This document shows positions 1 through 8,050 of a DNA stretch of 64,000 nt, one piece after another. Position numbers and translations under genes: made by a program. Every line of letters starts with the position of its first letter. Positions within the stretch are counted from its first letter, which is position 1. A model generated the notes under the pieces. It ran no database searches. It worked only from the letters and a program-made list of their open reading frames with translations, and was not told the origin of the DNA. Location of the stretch: positions 1-64,000 of the forward strand of contig JAPPLM010000065.1 in NCBI GenBank assembly GCA_028874195.1, given 5' to 3'. The stretch comes from Chloroflexota bacterium. GTDB taxonomy: Bacteria; Chloroflexota; UBA11872; VXOZ01.

Positions 1-14
1 GCTTCCTTGCGCTC

Positions 15-55
15 GTACTTCGACAGGGGCTTCGCGCAGCCCTCAGCACGAACGG
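15..55. repeat. Dispersed palindromic repeat, CTTCGACA...CAGCACGAACGG type
   Basis: The stretch carries the paired words CTTCGACA and CTCAGCACGAACGG. The same words recur at 9881-9914, 9945-10000, 13796-13843, 29861-29905 and 47178-47218, always between genes. The rest of positions 1-352 shows no convincing gene or RNA. Confidence 0.6.
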
Positions 56-352
56 CTTTCATCGAGATTTTAGACTCCCTCGAAGAGCATCATAAACGGG
101 CTCATAGGTGTGCGTAGACGCCTCCAGACCACGTGCCGCACACGCCTGCACCTTTGAAACTCTTGTTCCCAGTTCGTACTGACCTATCAGTAGATCGCAA
201 TGGGGCATCCGGACAAAAGAGACTTCTGCCTAGCATCGGATTGAGTTGCATACATTACCCCTCTCCTTGGGTAGAGCAGATTTTCTCGCTGCCGCGAGAG
301 TCATGCTAAAGTCTCCAGAGAGGCAGCAGCGGACCCAGTAGCGTTACATGCC

Positions 353-1108
353 ATGAAACGAGCCTTGATCATCCGCCATGCCGAACCGGAGACCCTGGCC
401 GCCAACTTCACCGGCGTGCTGGAAAACCATGGCTTCGCGCTGCGGCCCCTAAACGTCTTCGAGTCAGCGCCCGCGTTCGACCGCTTTACTCCGCCGCCGC
501 TAGAACAGGTGGACCTCATCGTGGCGCTGGGCGGGCCGCAATCGGCCAACGACGACTTTCCCGCAATCCACCAAGAGCGTGTCTACCTGCGTCGAGCCGT
601 GGACATGGACAAGCCCGTGCTCGGCATCTGCCTGGGGGCGCAGATTATGGCGACTGCCCTGGGCGGCACGGTGGAACCGACGGGCGGCTATCAGTTCGGC
701 CTGCGCAAGCTCGACGTGACTGTCGCTGGCGACGCGGACCCGGTCTTTAGCAATCTGACCATCCCCCTGGCGCCAACCCTGCACGGGGAGTGTTTCTCCA
801 TTCCTCCGGGGGCTACCCGGCTGGCGGAAGGCTACATGCTCTGCCGCGACGGGAGCTACCGCAGAATCAACATGGCCTTCCGCTATGGCAAATCCTACGG
901 CTTCCAATTCGAGCCGCAACTCACCCTGGAGGAGTTGCAGGTTTGGAACCGGGACCTTGGCGGCGACTACGCGCTGATGGGGGAGCGCTTCGACCCCGGC
1001 GAAGAAGCGGCCCGCCACCTGCGGGAGTTCGCCCGCTACGAGCCTCACTACCGTGAGCAGATGCGCAACCTGCTGACCGCCTTCCTGCACAACGCGGACT
1101 TGATCTAG
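353..1108 (+). CDS. Class I glutamine amidotransferase-like protein, probably catalytically dead
   Basis: This 251-residue protein has the flavodoxin-like fold pattern of class I glutamine amidotransferases (GMP-synthase-like, stand-alone type). The oxyanion strand reads IVALGGPQSAND and the nucleophile elbow is GICLGAQ (Cys near residue 92). A conserved HGECFSIPPGATRLA block follows. Family members then have a GxQFHxE motif that supplies the catalytic His and Glu. Here it reads GFQFEPQLT, with Glu in place of His and Gln in place of Glu, so glutamine hydrolysis by the usual triad is unlikely. The C-terminus (about 210-251) is charged. The ATG at 353 has only a weak upstream purine stretch. 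It stands alone, convergent with the lipoprotein gene downstream. Confidence 0.8.
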   Translation: MKRALIIRHAEPETLAANFTGVLENHGFALRPLNVFESAPAFDRFTPPPLEQVDLIVALGGPQSANDDFPAIHQERVYLRRAVDMDKPVLGICLGAQIMATALGGTVEPTGGYQFGLRKLDVTVAGDADPVFSNLTIPLAPTLHGECFSIPPGATRLAEGYMLCRDGSYRRINMAFRYGKSYGFQFEPQLTLEELQVWNRDLGGDYALMGERFDPGEEAARHLREFARYEPHYREQMRNLLTAFLHNADLI

Positions 1109-1233
1109 GGCCCGCAATTGACCCAAACCGGCAGAGCGGAGACCCCTGCATGCCCTGTGGCGAGTGCTCGTGAGAACTATCCCCTCCTCCGGTGGAGGGC
1201 CGGACGGCTTCGCGCCTCCGACAGTAGCCGCAC

Positions 1234-2169
1234 CTACCAGAATTCGACGGGGCCCGGCTCGGTGCGGCGCTCGGTTGCGCCACCGGCTTTTATATGCACG
1301 ATGTCGTTGGTCGCGTCGTAGCGGATGTCGGCATTCGTAATTTCGCCGTTGAGCCCCGCGTAGCCAGTGCGGCCTCCGTGCGCAACCACCCCGTCGCCAA
1401 GCGGACGCTGGATTGAGACGTGCCAGGCGGGAATGTCGATTGGCCTGATCCAGTCCCCGTAGATCTCCATCGTGCTGTACACGGGGGACTGCATCACGGC
1501 CTTGCCGTCTTGGAGTGGGAACTTGAGCGAGCCGATCCAGGTGGTTTCATCCGTGCTGAGGTCCGTGATCCAGAGCCCGAACCACACACCGTCCGAGTCT
1601 TGAGGCGCGGATTCATCCGGGGCCATGCGCACCCGATACTCTCCCGCGCCCCAAGCGTAGGAGCGCCGCACTCCAATGAAGTCTCCCTCGTGGCCGGATG
1701 ACTCAGTCCAGCCGTCCTCCTCCACGTAGCGCGCATTGGCTAGGTCGCGGGTCTCCCAGCGGGAGAAGATCAGGCCCTTGCCGCGCATCTGCAGGATATT
1801 AGGATCTTTTACATCGGTTTGCAAGCCAAAATAGAAGCCTACACCTGAGATTTCGCTGTAGGCCAGCATCAAATAAAGCCCATTGCCGCCCAGCGGCGCA
1901 ACGTCGTTATGGATCGTGAATTCTATGACCAATTCCGCGAACTCGTCGAACCTATTCCCCTTGGCATCTTGGCCTTGAAGCCACCCCCACCAGATGTATG
2001 CCATGTGTTCCGGCGGATGCACCGCCGTGTAGAGATCGGCGCGCCCCGGTATCTGCGTCGGCGTGGGCTTTGGCGTAGCTGTTGCCGGTATGGCAGCAGG
2101 CGCGGTCTGCGCACACGATACGACCAGCAAGAGCGCGACGAACCGGCAGAGGAGACATAAGCGCTTCAC
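1234..2169 (-). CDS. Lipoprotein of unknown function with Thr/Pro linker
   Basis: This 311-residue protein starts with a basic N-terminus (MKRLCLLCR), a hydrophobic stretch and a lipobox (LVVSC, Cys about residue 19). A Thr/Pro/Ala-rich linker (TATPKPTPTQ) follows, so it is probably membrane-anchored and exported. The mature part is rich in Trp, Tyr and alternating hydrophobic residues, suggesting a beta-rich extracytoplasmic domain. The segment GVGFYFGLQTDV is reminiscent of DUF3472-type proteins, but that is only a resemblance by eye. No enzymatic motif is recognised. The ATG at 2169 gives a proper signal peptide, supporting this start. It is transcribed alone, divergent from the small RNA unit at 2243-2417. 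Confidence 0.75.
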   Translation of the reverse strand: MKRLCLLCRFVALLLVVSCAQTAPAAIPATATPKPTPTQIPGRADLYTAVHPPEHMAYIWWGWLQGQDAKGNRFDEFAELVIEFTIHNDVAPLGGNGLYLMLAYSEISGVGFYFGLQTDVKDPNILQMRGKGLIFSRWETRDLANARYVEEDGWTESSGHEGDFIGVRRSYAWGAGEYRVRMAPDESAPQDSDGVWFGLWITDLSTDETTWIGSLKFPLQDGKAVMQSPVYSTMEIYGDWIRPIDIPAWHVSIQRPLGDGVVAHGGRTGYAGLNGEITNADIRYDATNDIVHIKAGGATERRTEPGPVEFW

Positions 2170-2242
2170 AAATTGATTCCTTCACGGTAAGGAGTTCTTG
2201 CGCGCATTTTACACGAGTGGTCGCAGCGCCCCGCACATGCGG

Positions 2243-2272
2243 TAGACAGCGCGCCCGTCCCTATAGTATGAT
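2243..2272 (+). promoter_or_regulatory. Sigma70-type promoter for the small RNA/peptide unit
   Basis: A -35-like TAGACA (2243-2248) and a -10 TATGAT (2267-2272) are separated by 18 bases. They would start transcription near 2278-2280, just before a perfect extended ribosome-binding site. The tight packing of promoter, RBS, ORF, hairpin and terminator makes this call stronger than the hexamers alone would. Confidence 0.55.
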
Positions 2273-2300
2273 GGTGTGCAAGAGAAAGGAGGTGATGCCC

Positions 2301-2348
2301 ATGGATGTAAGTTGTAAATCCAGGGCCGCCTCTGTCAGGTCTCGGTAA
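2301..2348 (+). CDS. 15-residue peptide with perfect extended Shine-Dalgarno
   Basis: The ORF encodes MDVSCKSRAASVRSR. It is preceded at 2285-2296 by AAAGGAGGTGAT, a 12-base perfect complement of the canonical 16S rRNA 3' end, with 8 nt between GGAGG and the ATG. This is the strongest RBS seen in the window. The peptide is basic, with one Cys. The TAA stop (2346-2348) forms the last three bases of the GNRA loop of the hairpin, so a terminating ribosome would have melted the 5' half of the stem. Function is unknown; a leader-type or stand-alone micropeptide are both possible. Confidence 0.5.
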   Translation: MDVSCKSRAASVRSR

Positions 2349-2379
2349 CGAGACCACGGAGCGGCCTTAGGGAATTGAA

Positions 2380-2417
2380 GGAGCGCCAGCGGTGCACAGG
2401 CACTGGGCGCTCCTTTT
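2380..2417 (+). terminator. Rho-independent terminator of the small RNA unit
   Basis: GGAGCGCC (2380-2387) pairs with GGCGCTCC (2406-2413). An inner GGTGC/GCAC stem caps it and TTTT follows at 2414-2417. Confidence 0.75.
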
Positions 2418-2467
2418 GCTATCTGCCCTCTTTCTCAAAATGCAGCCTAGGGCAACACGTTCGGTTC

Positions 2468-2863
2468 CTATTTGTAATGGAGACAGGGAAGAGCCTTGAT
2501 GTTTTTGCTGAGCCACCGCTCTAGCGCAGCAAAGTGAAACGACCCTGTTTCAAACAACTGCATGAAGTACTCATAGGCTACCTTGCTCTCACACTCAATG
2601 AAATGGCCGTTCATGCGGAGAAATGTATCAGTTACAACGAATGCAACCCGCTTGTTTCCATCCACAAACGGATGATTGTTTGCTAGGCTCTCCATCATGG
2701 CTGCTGACTCTTGCACCAAACCCTCGTAGTAGCCAATTTGCGGGCGCATGAGGGCGGAGGCCAGCGCGGCTTCGTCGCGTATACCGGAATCGCCACCAGA
2801 TTCGGCAATCAAAGTAGCATGTATGGCAATGACTTCAGATAACGTAGGGTAGTCATGTGTCAT
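2468..2863 (-). CDS. doc: Doc/Fic-type toxin (death-on-curing family)
   Basis: This 131-residue protein carries the Fic/Doc core NNHPFVDGNKRVAF (about residues 62-75). Its His, Asp/Gly-Asn and Lys-Arg positions match the HxFx(D/G)(A/G)NKR signature. Doc proteins transfer phosphate from ATP to elongation factor Tu, and other Fic proteins add AMP. Length (about 125-135) fits Doc rather than long Fic proteins. The ATG overlaps the stop of the upstream small gene by 4 bases (2860-2863), the usual antitoxin-first toxin-antitoxin layout with translational coupling. Base composition is more AT-rich than the neighbours, in line with mobility of such modules. Family assignment is firm; the exact target is inferred. 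Confidence 0.9.
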   Translation of the reverse strand: MTHDYPTLSEVIAIHATLIAESGGDSGIRDEAALASALMRPQIGYYEGLVQESAAMMESLANNHPFVDGNKRVAFVVTDTFLRMNGHFIECESKVAYEYFMQLFETGSFHFAALERWLSKNIKALPCLHYK

Positions 2864-3087
2864 TCTGCAAGCAACTTGACAAGTTCGCGGTTCTTCTCAA
2901 GGCTCGCCTGGAAGTGCGCCATGACCGCCGCGCGAGGCTTTTCCTGTCTACGCGCTTCTATATAGTCGCGCATAGCATCTTCCAGAACGGCCTGAAAGTG
3001 TCGCCCGTCCTGTTTGGCTATTTTGCGCAGGGAAGCTAGGATTTCCGGATCCGCCTGGCTGGAAAACTTCTGCATTTTTGTCGCCAT
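2860..3087 (-). CDS. Antitoxin partner of the Doc toxin
   Basis: This 75-residue protein is rich in Lys, Arg and Glu, with an N-terminal KMQKFSSQADPEILASLRKIAKQDGRHFQAVLEDAMRD-like helix pattern that resembles short ribbon-helix-helix antitoxins. The C-terminal half (about 48-75) is a charged helix expected to wrap the toxin. A good RBS (GGAGG, reading on the minus strand) precedes the ATG by about 8 nt. It overlaps the toxin start by 4 bases. By analogy with other such operons it should neutralise Doc and repress its own promoter; no operator is visible. The DNA-binding class is a judgement from sequence style only. Confidence 0.8.
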   Translation of the reverse strand: MATKMQKFSSQADPEILASLRKIAKQDGRHFQAVLEDAMRDYIEARRQEKPRAAVMAHFQASLEKNRELVKLLAE

Positions 3088-3252
3088 AGTTTGTTTCCTC
3101 CTGTATCACTAGTGTAGCTGTTGCGAAGCAATCAAGCCATATCTTGATGAAACTGGATGCCTAATTCTTTGTAGGGATGTTCTTGTAATGATTTGAGGTA
3201 GATGGTGGCTTGTCTTCCACGCCTTTCACCACATTCCTTCCCCGATTTAGCA

Positions 3253-3280
3253 GTAGGGGCGGTTCGCGAACCGCCCCTAT
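3253..3280. repeat. Palindromic repeat, GTAGGGGC-type
   Basis: A near-perfect 28-bp palindrome starts GTAGGGGCGGTTCG and returns on its complement. It shares outer arms with the palindromes at 61953-61980 and 62745-62772. It lies in the 300-base gap between the antitoxin promoter and the M55 gene end; nothing else is seen there. Confidence 0.7.
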
Positions 3281-3389
3281 TGCTCGATTGAGGTCGCAAC
3301 CCCTGCATTCAGTCGAGTCCGGCAACACTAAGAAGGTGGATTCTGTGCCCCCTGCAGGGGCGAGCGTGCGCGAGAGTGACAGACGGGTT

Positions 3390-4304
3390 TTACCTCGACG
3401 GCGGCGGGTAGGTCGGCTTACTCTCGTAGGGTTCGCCGCCGGTGCGGGTGAAGAAGCCGGTGGTTTGGGCGAAGCCGGAGTCCTTGGCGTAGATCTCCAT
3501 TTCGGGCGCGCGCAGATTGCCCAGGTTGTCGCGCACGGCGGCGATGCTCGGATACGTGGCGGCGACGGTGTGCTCGTCGATGCGAAAGGCGTTGGCTACG
3601 GCGCTCATGGCGTCGGTGGCGCGCTCGGCAAAGGTGTATTTTACCTTGAGCGTCACCGGGCCTTCTAGCTTGAGCGGCTTCACCACGCCGATCTTGTCCA
3701 ACGCCCGCACCGCGCCCTCAGCCGCCGCTTCCGCCGCGGCTTGGGGCGTCATGGAGATGGCGCTGAAGTGGCTGGTGCCCTTCTTCACGGCCACCGTCTC
3801 GATGCCAGGCACCAGGTCTTCGGCTTCCAGGCAGGCCCAGTAATCGCCGGTATTGAGCACCGCCGGCACGTTATGTATGCCTGCAAACGCCACGAACATG
3901 CCAATCTCGCCCACCAGCAGGTCATTCAGCCAGATGCCCTCCACCGCGCTATAGGCTCGCGTGATGGGGTGCGGCAGAATCGAGTGCCGCCAGCAGCCCT
4001 TTTCACGGTTGCCCGCCATCTCATGGAACCCAACGAGCATGCCGGCGTCAAAGCTCTCATCGAGCAGTTCGGTAAAGATGTCGTGCCGGGGCAGGCCGTG
4101 AATTATCTGCACGGGCTTCGGCAGCTTATGGTACTCCATGATGTGAATGGTGTTCAGGACAATCTCGTCGACGCCGTTATCCAGGAGCGCCTCGCAGATG
4201 GCCGCGAGCTCCATGGTGGCGTACTCGCTGGCGTTCAGGTAGCCTTCCCGCCGGTTGAAGACCCCGGCCACGCCCTCCTGGTCGGCAAAGATGTAGATTT
4301 TCAC
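3390..4304 (-). CDS. M55 family D-aminopeptidase (DppA-like)
   Basis: This 304-residue protein begins MKIYIFADQEGVAGV, the M55 signature. Zinc ligands of Bacillus DppA have counterparts here: Asp8 and Glu10 (ADQEG), a His in NTIHI (54), His94 in MLVGFHEMAG and Glu133 in VGEIG. DppA hydrolyses D-Ala-containing dipeptides such as those from peptidoglycan. Length is slightly above the usual 270-280 because of a C-terminal tail rich in Pro and Thr. No signal peptide is seen, so it acts in the cytosol. It stands alone; the gap of about 300 bp upstream separates it from the toxin-antitoxin pair. Substrate is inferred from the family. Confidence 0.88.
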   Translation of the reverse strand: MKIYIFADQEGVAGVFNRREGYLNASEYATMELAAICEALLDNGVDEIVLNTIHIMEYHKLPKPVQIIHGLPRHDIFTELLDESFDAGMLVGFHEMAGNREKGCWRHSILPHPITRAYSAVEGIWLNDLLVGEIGMFVAFAGIHNVPAVLNTGDYWACLEAEDLVPGIETVAVKKGTSHFSAISMTPQAAAEAAAEGAVRALDKIGVVKPLKLEGPVTLKVKYTFAERATDAMSAVANAFRIDEHTVAATYPSIAAVRDNLGNLRAPEMEIYAKDSGFAQTTGFFTRTGGEPYESKPTYPPPSR

Positions 4305-4544
4305 GGCTTAATCGCCTCTTTTACATCTAATGGATTCTGTTCAAACTCCACAAATTGCTGCCTAACCTGGGTAGCAATTCCCACAGGATATGTGGTTGTC
4401 AAGAACAAGCATGCGGGGTTGCAGGAACTCGCGACTTCCCCCTGCTCCGGAGCAGTACATTGATCTTCCGCACTCGCGCGCATTTCCATGCAGCAAACTG
4501 ACGCAAGACTCCCCACAGGAGCCTGTGTGCGTACCAAGTGCTTT

Positions 4545-4571
4545 AGATTCCTCGCTGCGCTCGGAATGACA
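4545..4571. repeat. Dispersed repeat, GATTCCTCGCTGCGCTCGG type
   Basis: The copy reads AGATTCCTCGCTGCGC followed by TCGGAATGACA. Related copies occur at 10220-10242, 28901-28927, 32436-32463, 32501-32540, 34508-34535, 34551-34582, 44790-44850 and 44876-44920. The 350-base gap (4305-4656) contains no other feature I can support. Confidence 0.75.
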
Positions 4572-4656
4572 GTCAACAAGACTCTGAGCAGAATTCAGAC
4601 TCTGCGTATGCTTCAACCGCAAGCCTATGCGTGCTAAGGGCTTTTGCCTACAGTCT

Positions 4657-5919
4657 CTATTTCGCGTAGTGGGTGAACACCTTGCGCACGGCGCGCGCCA
4701 TGTCGTGGATCATTTCCTCGGTGCACTTCTCGTTGACGTGCCGTACGAGCATGCGCTTCAGGATGCCCTCGGCGTTCGGGCACATGCCGGTGTAGTAGCG
4801 CACGTCGCGGCCGTTGGCGGGATCCAAGAGCGGATAGGCCGATTCGCCAAAGAAGCGGCGGTTCTTCAGCACATCGTATTCATAGATGGGCGTGCGGGTG
4901 TAGCCTGCGCCAAAGCCGACGCCCTCATGCGCAAAGGCCTGCGACAAGTCGTCCAAACCGACCGTCAGTTCTTCCAGCTTCGCAATGGGGCACCAATTCC
5001 AGAAGACGTGGGTGCTCTCTGGCGTCGGCGCGCGCGGCGGGATGATGCCGGGCACGTCCTCAACCAGGTCGCTCAGCAGATTGCCCCACTTGGTGCGCAG
5101 GCCCGTAATGGTCGGCAGCTTGCGCAACTGCGCCAAACCCACCGCGCCCTGCAATTCCGTCATGCGGTAGTTGGGCGCCAGGAAGGGCGGCTGGTTCTCG
5201 CGGCCGCTGCGGCCCCGGCCCTTGTTGTGCGCCAGCATGATGCGCTCGCCCAGGTAGTCGTTGTTCGTCACGGTCATGCCGCCGTCGCCGGTGGTCATGT
5301 GCTTGCTCTGTTGGAAGGAGTAGCAGCCGATGTCGCCGATGGTGCCGGCGTAGCGACCGTTATACGCCGCCATGTGGGACTGGGAACAGTCCTCGATGAC
5401 GAGCAAATTGTGCTTGCGCGCCAGTTCGACAATCGGGTCCATGACCGCCGGGTTGCCCTGGAGGTGCACCACCATGATGGCCACAGTGCGCTCGGTAATG
5501 CAGGCCTCGATTGTCTCGGCGGTGACATTGCCTGAGATCGGGTCAACGTCGGCGAAGACCGGCACGGCAAGCTGGTAGAGAATGGCTATCAGGCTACCGA
5601 TGTCCGTTATCGGCGCGACGATGATCTCGTCACCCGGGTTGGGGCCCACGGCCAGCACGCCCACGTGCAGCGCGGCGGTACCGGAGGTGCTGGTGACGGC
5701 ATGCTTGACGCCAAAGGTCTTCTTCCACTCTTCTTCAAACTGGGTAACTTTGGGGCCGCCAAGAACGTTCAGATTACCGGAGCGGATCACGTCCGTCAAT
5801 TCCGCGATTTCTTCATCGCCGAACATGCGGCCGCTGATGTCGCTGTTGGTGGGAAACTTGTAGTCAACCGTCCTCGGGCCGCCCTCGATGGCAAGTTGCT
5901 CTTGCTCTACGGTCTGCAT
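4657..5919 (-). CDS. DegT/DnrJ/EryC1/StrS family PLP aminotransferase
   Basis: This fold-type I PLP enzyme carries the family landmarks: TSGTAALHVG (cofactor phosphate region), VIEDCSQSHMA (Asp pairing with the pyridine nitrogen) and SFQQSKHMTTGDGG (Schiff-base Lys). Members make amino sugars or related amino cyclitols, or are regulatory. I chose the start at 5919 (MQTVEQEQ, 420 residues) because GGAGGAG precedes it by about 10 nt on the minus strand, whereas the longer frame from 6000 has no RBS and an unusual N-terminus. No sugar-nucleotide genes are adjacent, so the substrate is unknown. Confidence 0.9.
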   Translation of the reverse strand: MQTVEQEQLAIEGGPRTVDYKFPTNSDISGRMFGDEEIAELTDVIRSGNLNVLGGPKVTQFEEEWKKTFGVKHAVTSTSGTAALHVGVLAVGPNPGDEIIVAPITDIGSLIAILYQLAVPVFADVDPISGNVTAETIEACITERTVAIMVVHLQGNPAVMDPIVELARKHNLLVIEDCSQSHMAAYNGRYAGTIGDIGCYSFQQSKHMTTGDGGMTVTNNDYLGERIMLAHNKGRGRSGRENQPPFLAPNYRMTELQGAVGLAQLRKLPTITGLRTKWGNLLSDLVEDVPGIIPPRAPTPESTHVFWNWCPIAKLEELTVGLDDLSQAFAHEGVGFGAGYTRTPIYEYDVLKNRRFFGESAYPLLDPANGRDVRYYTGMCPNAEGILKRMLVRHVNEKCTEEMIHDMARAVRKVFTHYAK

Positions 5920-6446
5920 GGGGAGTTTCTCCTCCGGTTGCTGCGGAAAGTATAGGGAAAAGACAAGCGAATCGTTGCTCTCATTGTGGACAAACGCCAA
6001 GGGCAGCGCAAGTGGCGTTGCCGGAGAGTCTCTCTCGCGCGCAGCGAGGCAAAGACTGAATGAGACCTGATCTCGTCCCAGCCTTTGTCACGGAAGAGGG
6101 GTCTTGCCGCCCTTTCTCAAGAGAACCCGCTGAGCTTCAGAAACGGCGTATCGCTAAGCGATACGTTAGCCTATGTTTGACCAACGGACGACAGCAGGAC
6201 GCTGTGAAGGAGCCACCTGCGAAACTCCTCGCCCGCTCGTGCTTCGAAAGACTTGGCGCGAACGGGTGAATAGGACTTAGATGAGCAGTTTTAAGTAGGG
6301 ATCAATGCAGTTGATTCGTTGCAGAAGTCAGGCTCAAACAGTGTGGACGAATCTGCAGGACAGGTTGACTTGCCCTGTGCGGGGCGTGGCGTATGCTAGA
6401 ATGACCGTAGGCAACTGCCGTGTCCCGGATAGCAGGGATCGAAACG
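5920..6446. other. Intergenic region without recognisable gene
   Basis: Short open frames here have no RBS, no family resemblance and shadow-like composition. A short perfect hairpin word (TATCGCTAAGCGATA) sits near 6149-6163. Nothing else is supported. Confidence 0.5.
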
Positions 6447-6708
6447 ATGGCGGTATTTTGATACCCATAAGGCATATACTGCGTTTAAGGAAGCAGGCTT
6501 TACCGACGCCCAGGCACAAGCTCTTGTTGACCAGGGACGCGAAAGAAGCGACGCGTTGGTAACCAATGCGGACCTTGATGCGCGCCTGCGGGAACTGGAA
6601 TTGCGGTTGCGCCACGACCTAACCCTACGGCTTGGCGCGATGGTATTTGCGGCCGCGGGTTTGCAGGTAGTAGTAATCGGTATCCTGCTTGCGTCGTTCG
6701 GATCCTAG
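6447..6708 (+). pseudogene. DUF1640-like coiled-coil membrane protein, frameshifted at codon 4
   Basis: Reading from ATG at 6447 gives MAVF and then a stop. Shifting one base at the TTTT run (6456-6459) restores an open frame, DTHKAYTAFKEAGFTDAQ..., for 82 more residues to TAG at 6706-6708. The product has an amphipathic N-terminus, a charged coiled coil (ADLDARLRELELRLRHDL) and a C-terminal membrane helix (GLQVVVIGILLASF). This plan matches the intact paralogue at 50328-50636, which begins MAVKDTHKAF. The DNA around the start aligns too, with one extra T here. There is no alternative start codon in the downstream frame before an upstream TAG at 6397-6399. It may be a recent pseudogene, a sequencing error or a slippage site. 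Confidence 0.7.
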
Positions 6709-6731
6709 ATATCAGAAGGCCGGACCAAAAG

Positions 6732-6770
6732 AAAGGTAGCCGCCCAAGAGGGCCACGGTTACCTTCTTAT
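6732..6770. terminator. Bidirectional terminator hairpin
   Basis: AAGGTAGCC (6733-6741) pairs with GGTTACCTT (6757-6765) with one wobble. A T-rich tail follows on the plus strand and an A-rich stretch precedes it. It lies between the convergent ends of the DUF1640-like gene and the lyase-like gene. Confidence 0.6.
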
Positions 6771-6787
6771 ATTTAAGGCGCCCTACC

Positions 6788-7852
6788 TCAGGCTGGAACG
6801 AACGCCAGGTACACCTGCGCGTGGCCGGTGATGTCGGACGTGTAGACCACGCCGCGGCCGTCGGGGGTGAACGACGGGTGAGGGTGCGACCACTGCGGTC
6901 CGTAGGCCTCGTCCGGTGCGGTCTCGCCGGCGTAGGGTTCCGGCTGCGACCATTGGAAGCCCTGCGACGACGCCTGCGGGTGGCAGAGCGTCTCGCGCTC
7001 CCCGGATGCCGGATCGATGAGTTGCAGTCCCACGTCGGGCAGGGTGGTGTCGCAGACGATTTGCGCGCCGTCGCGGCGCGGCGCGGGATGCCAGCAGTTG
7101 AACTCCGCTATATTGCGTTCGCCGCTGCCGTCGCGCCGGATGGCTTTCAGCGCGTGGGGCCAATAGGTAAAGATGATCTCGTCGTTGGAGAGCCAGGCCT
7201 CGTGGGTGATCCACTCGTCGAAGGTTTGGTCGCGCAGCGGGCGCGGATTGGAACCGTCGGCTTCCACCAGCCACATGCGCGGCAAGTCCGATGAAAAGAG
7301 CACCGTGCGCCCGTCGGGACTCCACTGGGCGTGCGCCACGAGCTGATCGGTGGCGAAGAGCACCCGCTCGCCGCCGCCGTCGGTGCGCACGGCCAGGATG
7401 ATCTTCTTGCCGTCCTTCTGCGCCGCCAGCAGAATCTCTGAGCCGTCAGGGCTGATGGAGCAGTTACCGAGCCAGGACGAAGGCGGCAGGTTCGTGAGCA
7501 CCGTCTCCTGCAGCGTTGCCGTGTCTATGGCGCGCAATTGCGTCGTCGCGGCGTAGTAGACGTGTTTGCCGTCGGGCGAAACGCACGCCGACCACGGCGA
7601 AACGTCGCCGCTCGTCGTGAGTTGCCGCAAAGCGCCGTCCGGCAATTGGATGCCGTAGAGATTCGGCGCGCCGGCGCGGTACGACGTGATGATGAGCATG
7701 TCGTGGTTGGCGCCCGCCCAGGCCGGATTGAGGAAGTACGGCGCATGGTTCACACAGGGCGCGTCGGTCAACTGCCAGATGGTGACGCCGGTCCGCTCAT
7801 CCCGCAGCACCTGCTTTTCGGTGGGTAATTGCGTGGCTAGTGACGTGCTCAT
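6788..7852 (-). CDS. Oligogalacturonate lyase-like beta-propeller protein (PL22 type)
   Basis: This 354-residue protein has repeated WD40/TolB-like blades (SPDGKHVYYAA, SPDGSEILLAA, SPDGRTVLFSS, TPDGRGVVYTS), giving a seven-bladed propeller. The C-terminal segment PQWSHPHPSF reproduces the Gln-x-x-His-x-His metal site of Yersinia oligogalacturonate lyase. Further His residues fall in WITHEAW and FNCWHPAP, where the family has its catalytic base and fourth ligand. Such enzymes cleave unsaturated digalacturonate by beta-elimination in the cytosol, and no signal peptide is seen here. An AAAGGA RBS precedes the ATG by 8 nt. No other pectin genes are nearby, so the real substrate may be another uronate oligomer. 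Confidence 0.75.
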   Translation of the reverse strand: MSTSLATQLPTEKQVLRDERTGVTIWQLTDAPCVNHAPYFLNPAWAGANHDMLIITSYRAGAPNLYGIQLPDGALRQLTTSGDVSPWSACVSPDGKHVYYAATTQLRAIDTATLQETVLTNLPPSSWLGNCSISPDGSEILLAAQKDGKKIILAVRTDGGGERVLFATDQLVAHAQWSPDGRTVLFSSDLPRMWLVEADGSNPRPLRDQTFDEWITHEAWLSNDEIIFTYWPHALKAIRRDGSGERNIAEFNCWHPAPRRDGAQIVCDTTLPDVGLQLIDPASGERETLCHPQASSQGFQWSQPEPYAGETAPDEAYGPQWSHPHPSFTPDGRGVVYTSDITGHAQVYLAFVPA

Positions 7853-8050
7853 GCCATCGATCCTTTCTCTTTTTGCAGCGTAAGCCGTAAGCGTCGTGCC
7901 AAGAGGTTACGTATTCTCGGTACTGCCAACGGTGCCGCGTTGCGTTTGTGATCCCAGGGAATCCATCTTCGCCGCGCATACCCTAGATTCCCGCCCCGCA
8001 TCACGACGGGGAGGAGAATTGCCAAAGCGATGGGGTAGTCAAAGATCTCC

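Larger units (their letters stand above)
2278..2417 (+). ncRNA. Compact structured small transcript containing a 15-codon ORF
   Basis: The predicted transcript is about 140 nt. A long hairpin spans 2324-2366: GGCCG pairs with CGGCC (2362-2366), CTCTGT (2330-2335) pairs with ACGGAG (2356-2361), and GGTCTCG (2338-2344) pairs with CGAGACC (2349-2355). It is capped by a GTAA (GNRA) tetraloop at 2345-2348, with bulges of C2329 and CA 2336-2337. A second hairpin with a T run ends the unit. A promoter lies at 2243-2272. The unit lies on the plus strand between two minus-strand genes and does not read into a gene. I do not recognise a named RNA family. The structure could be regulatory, could protect a peptide message, or could control its translation. 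Confidence 0.55.
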
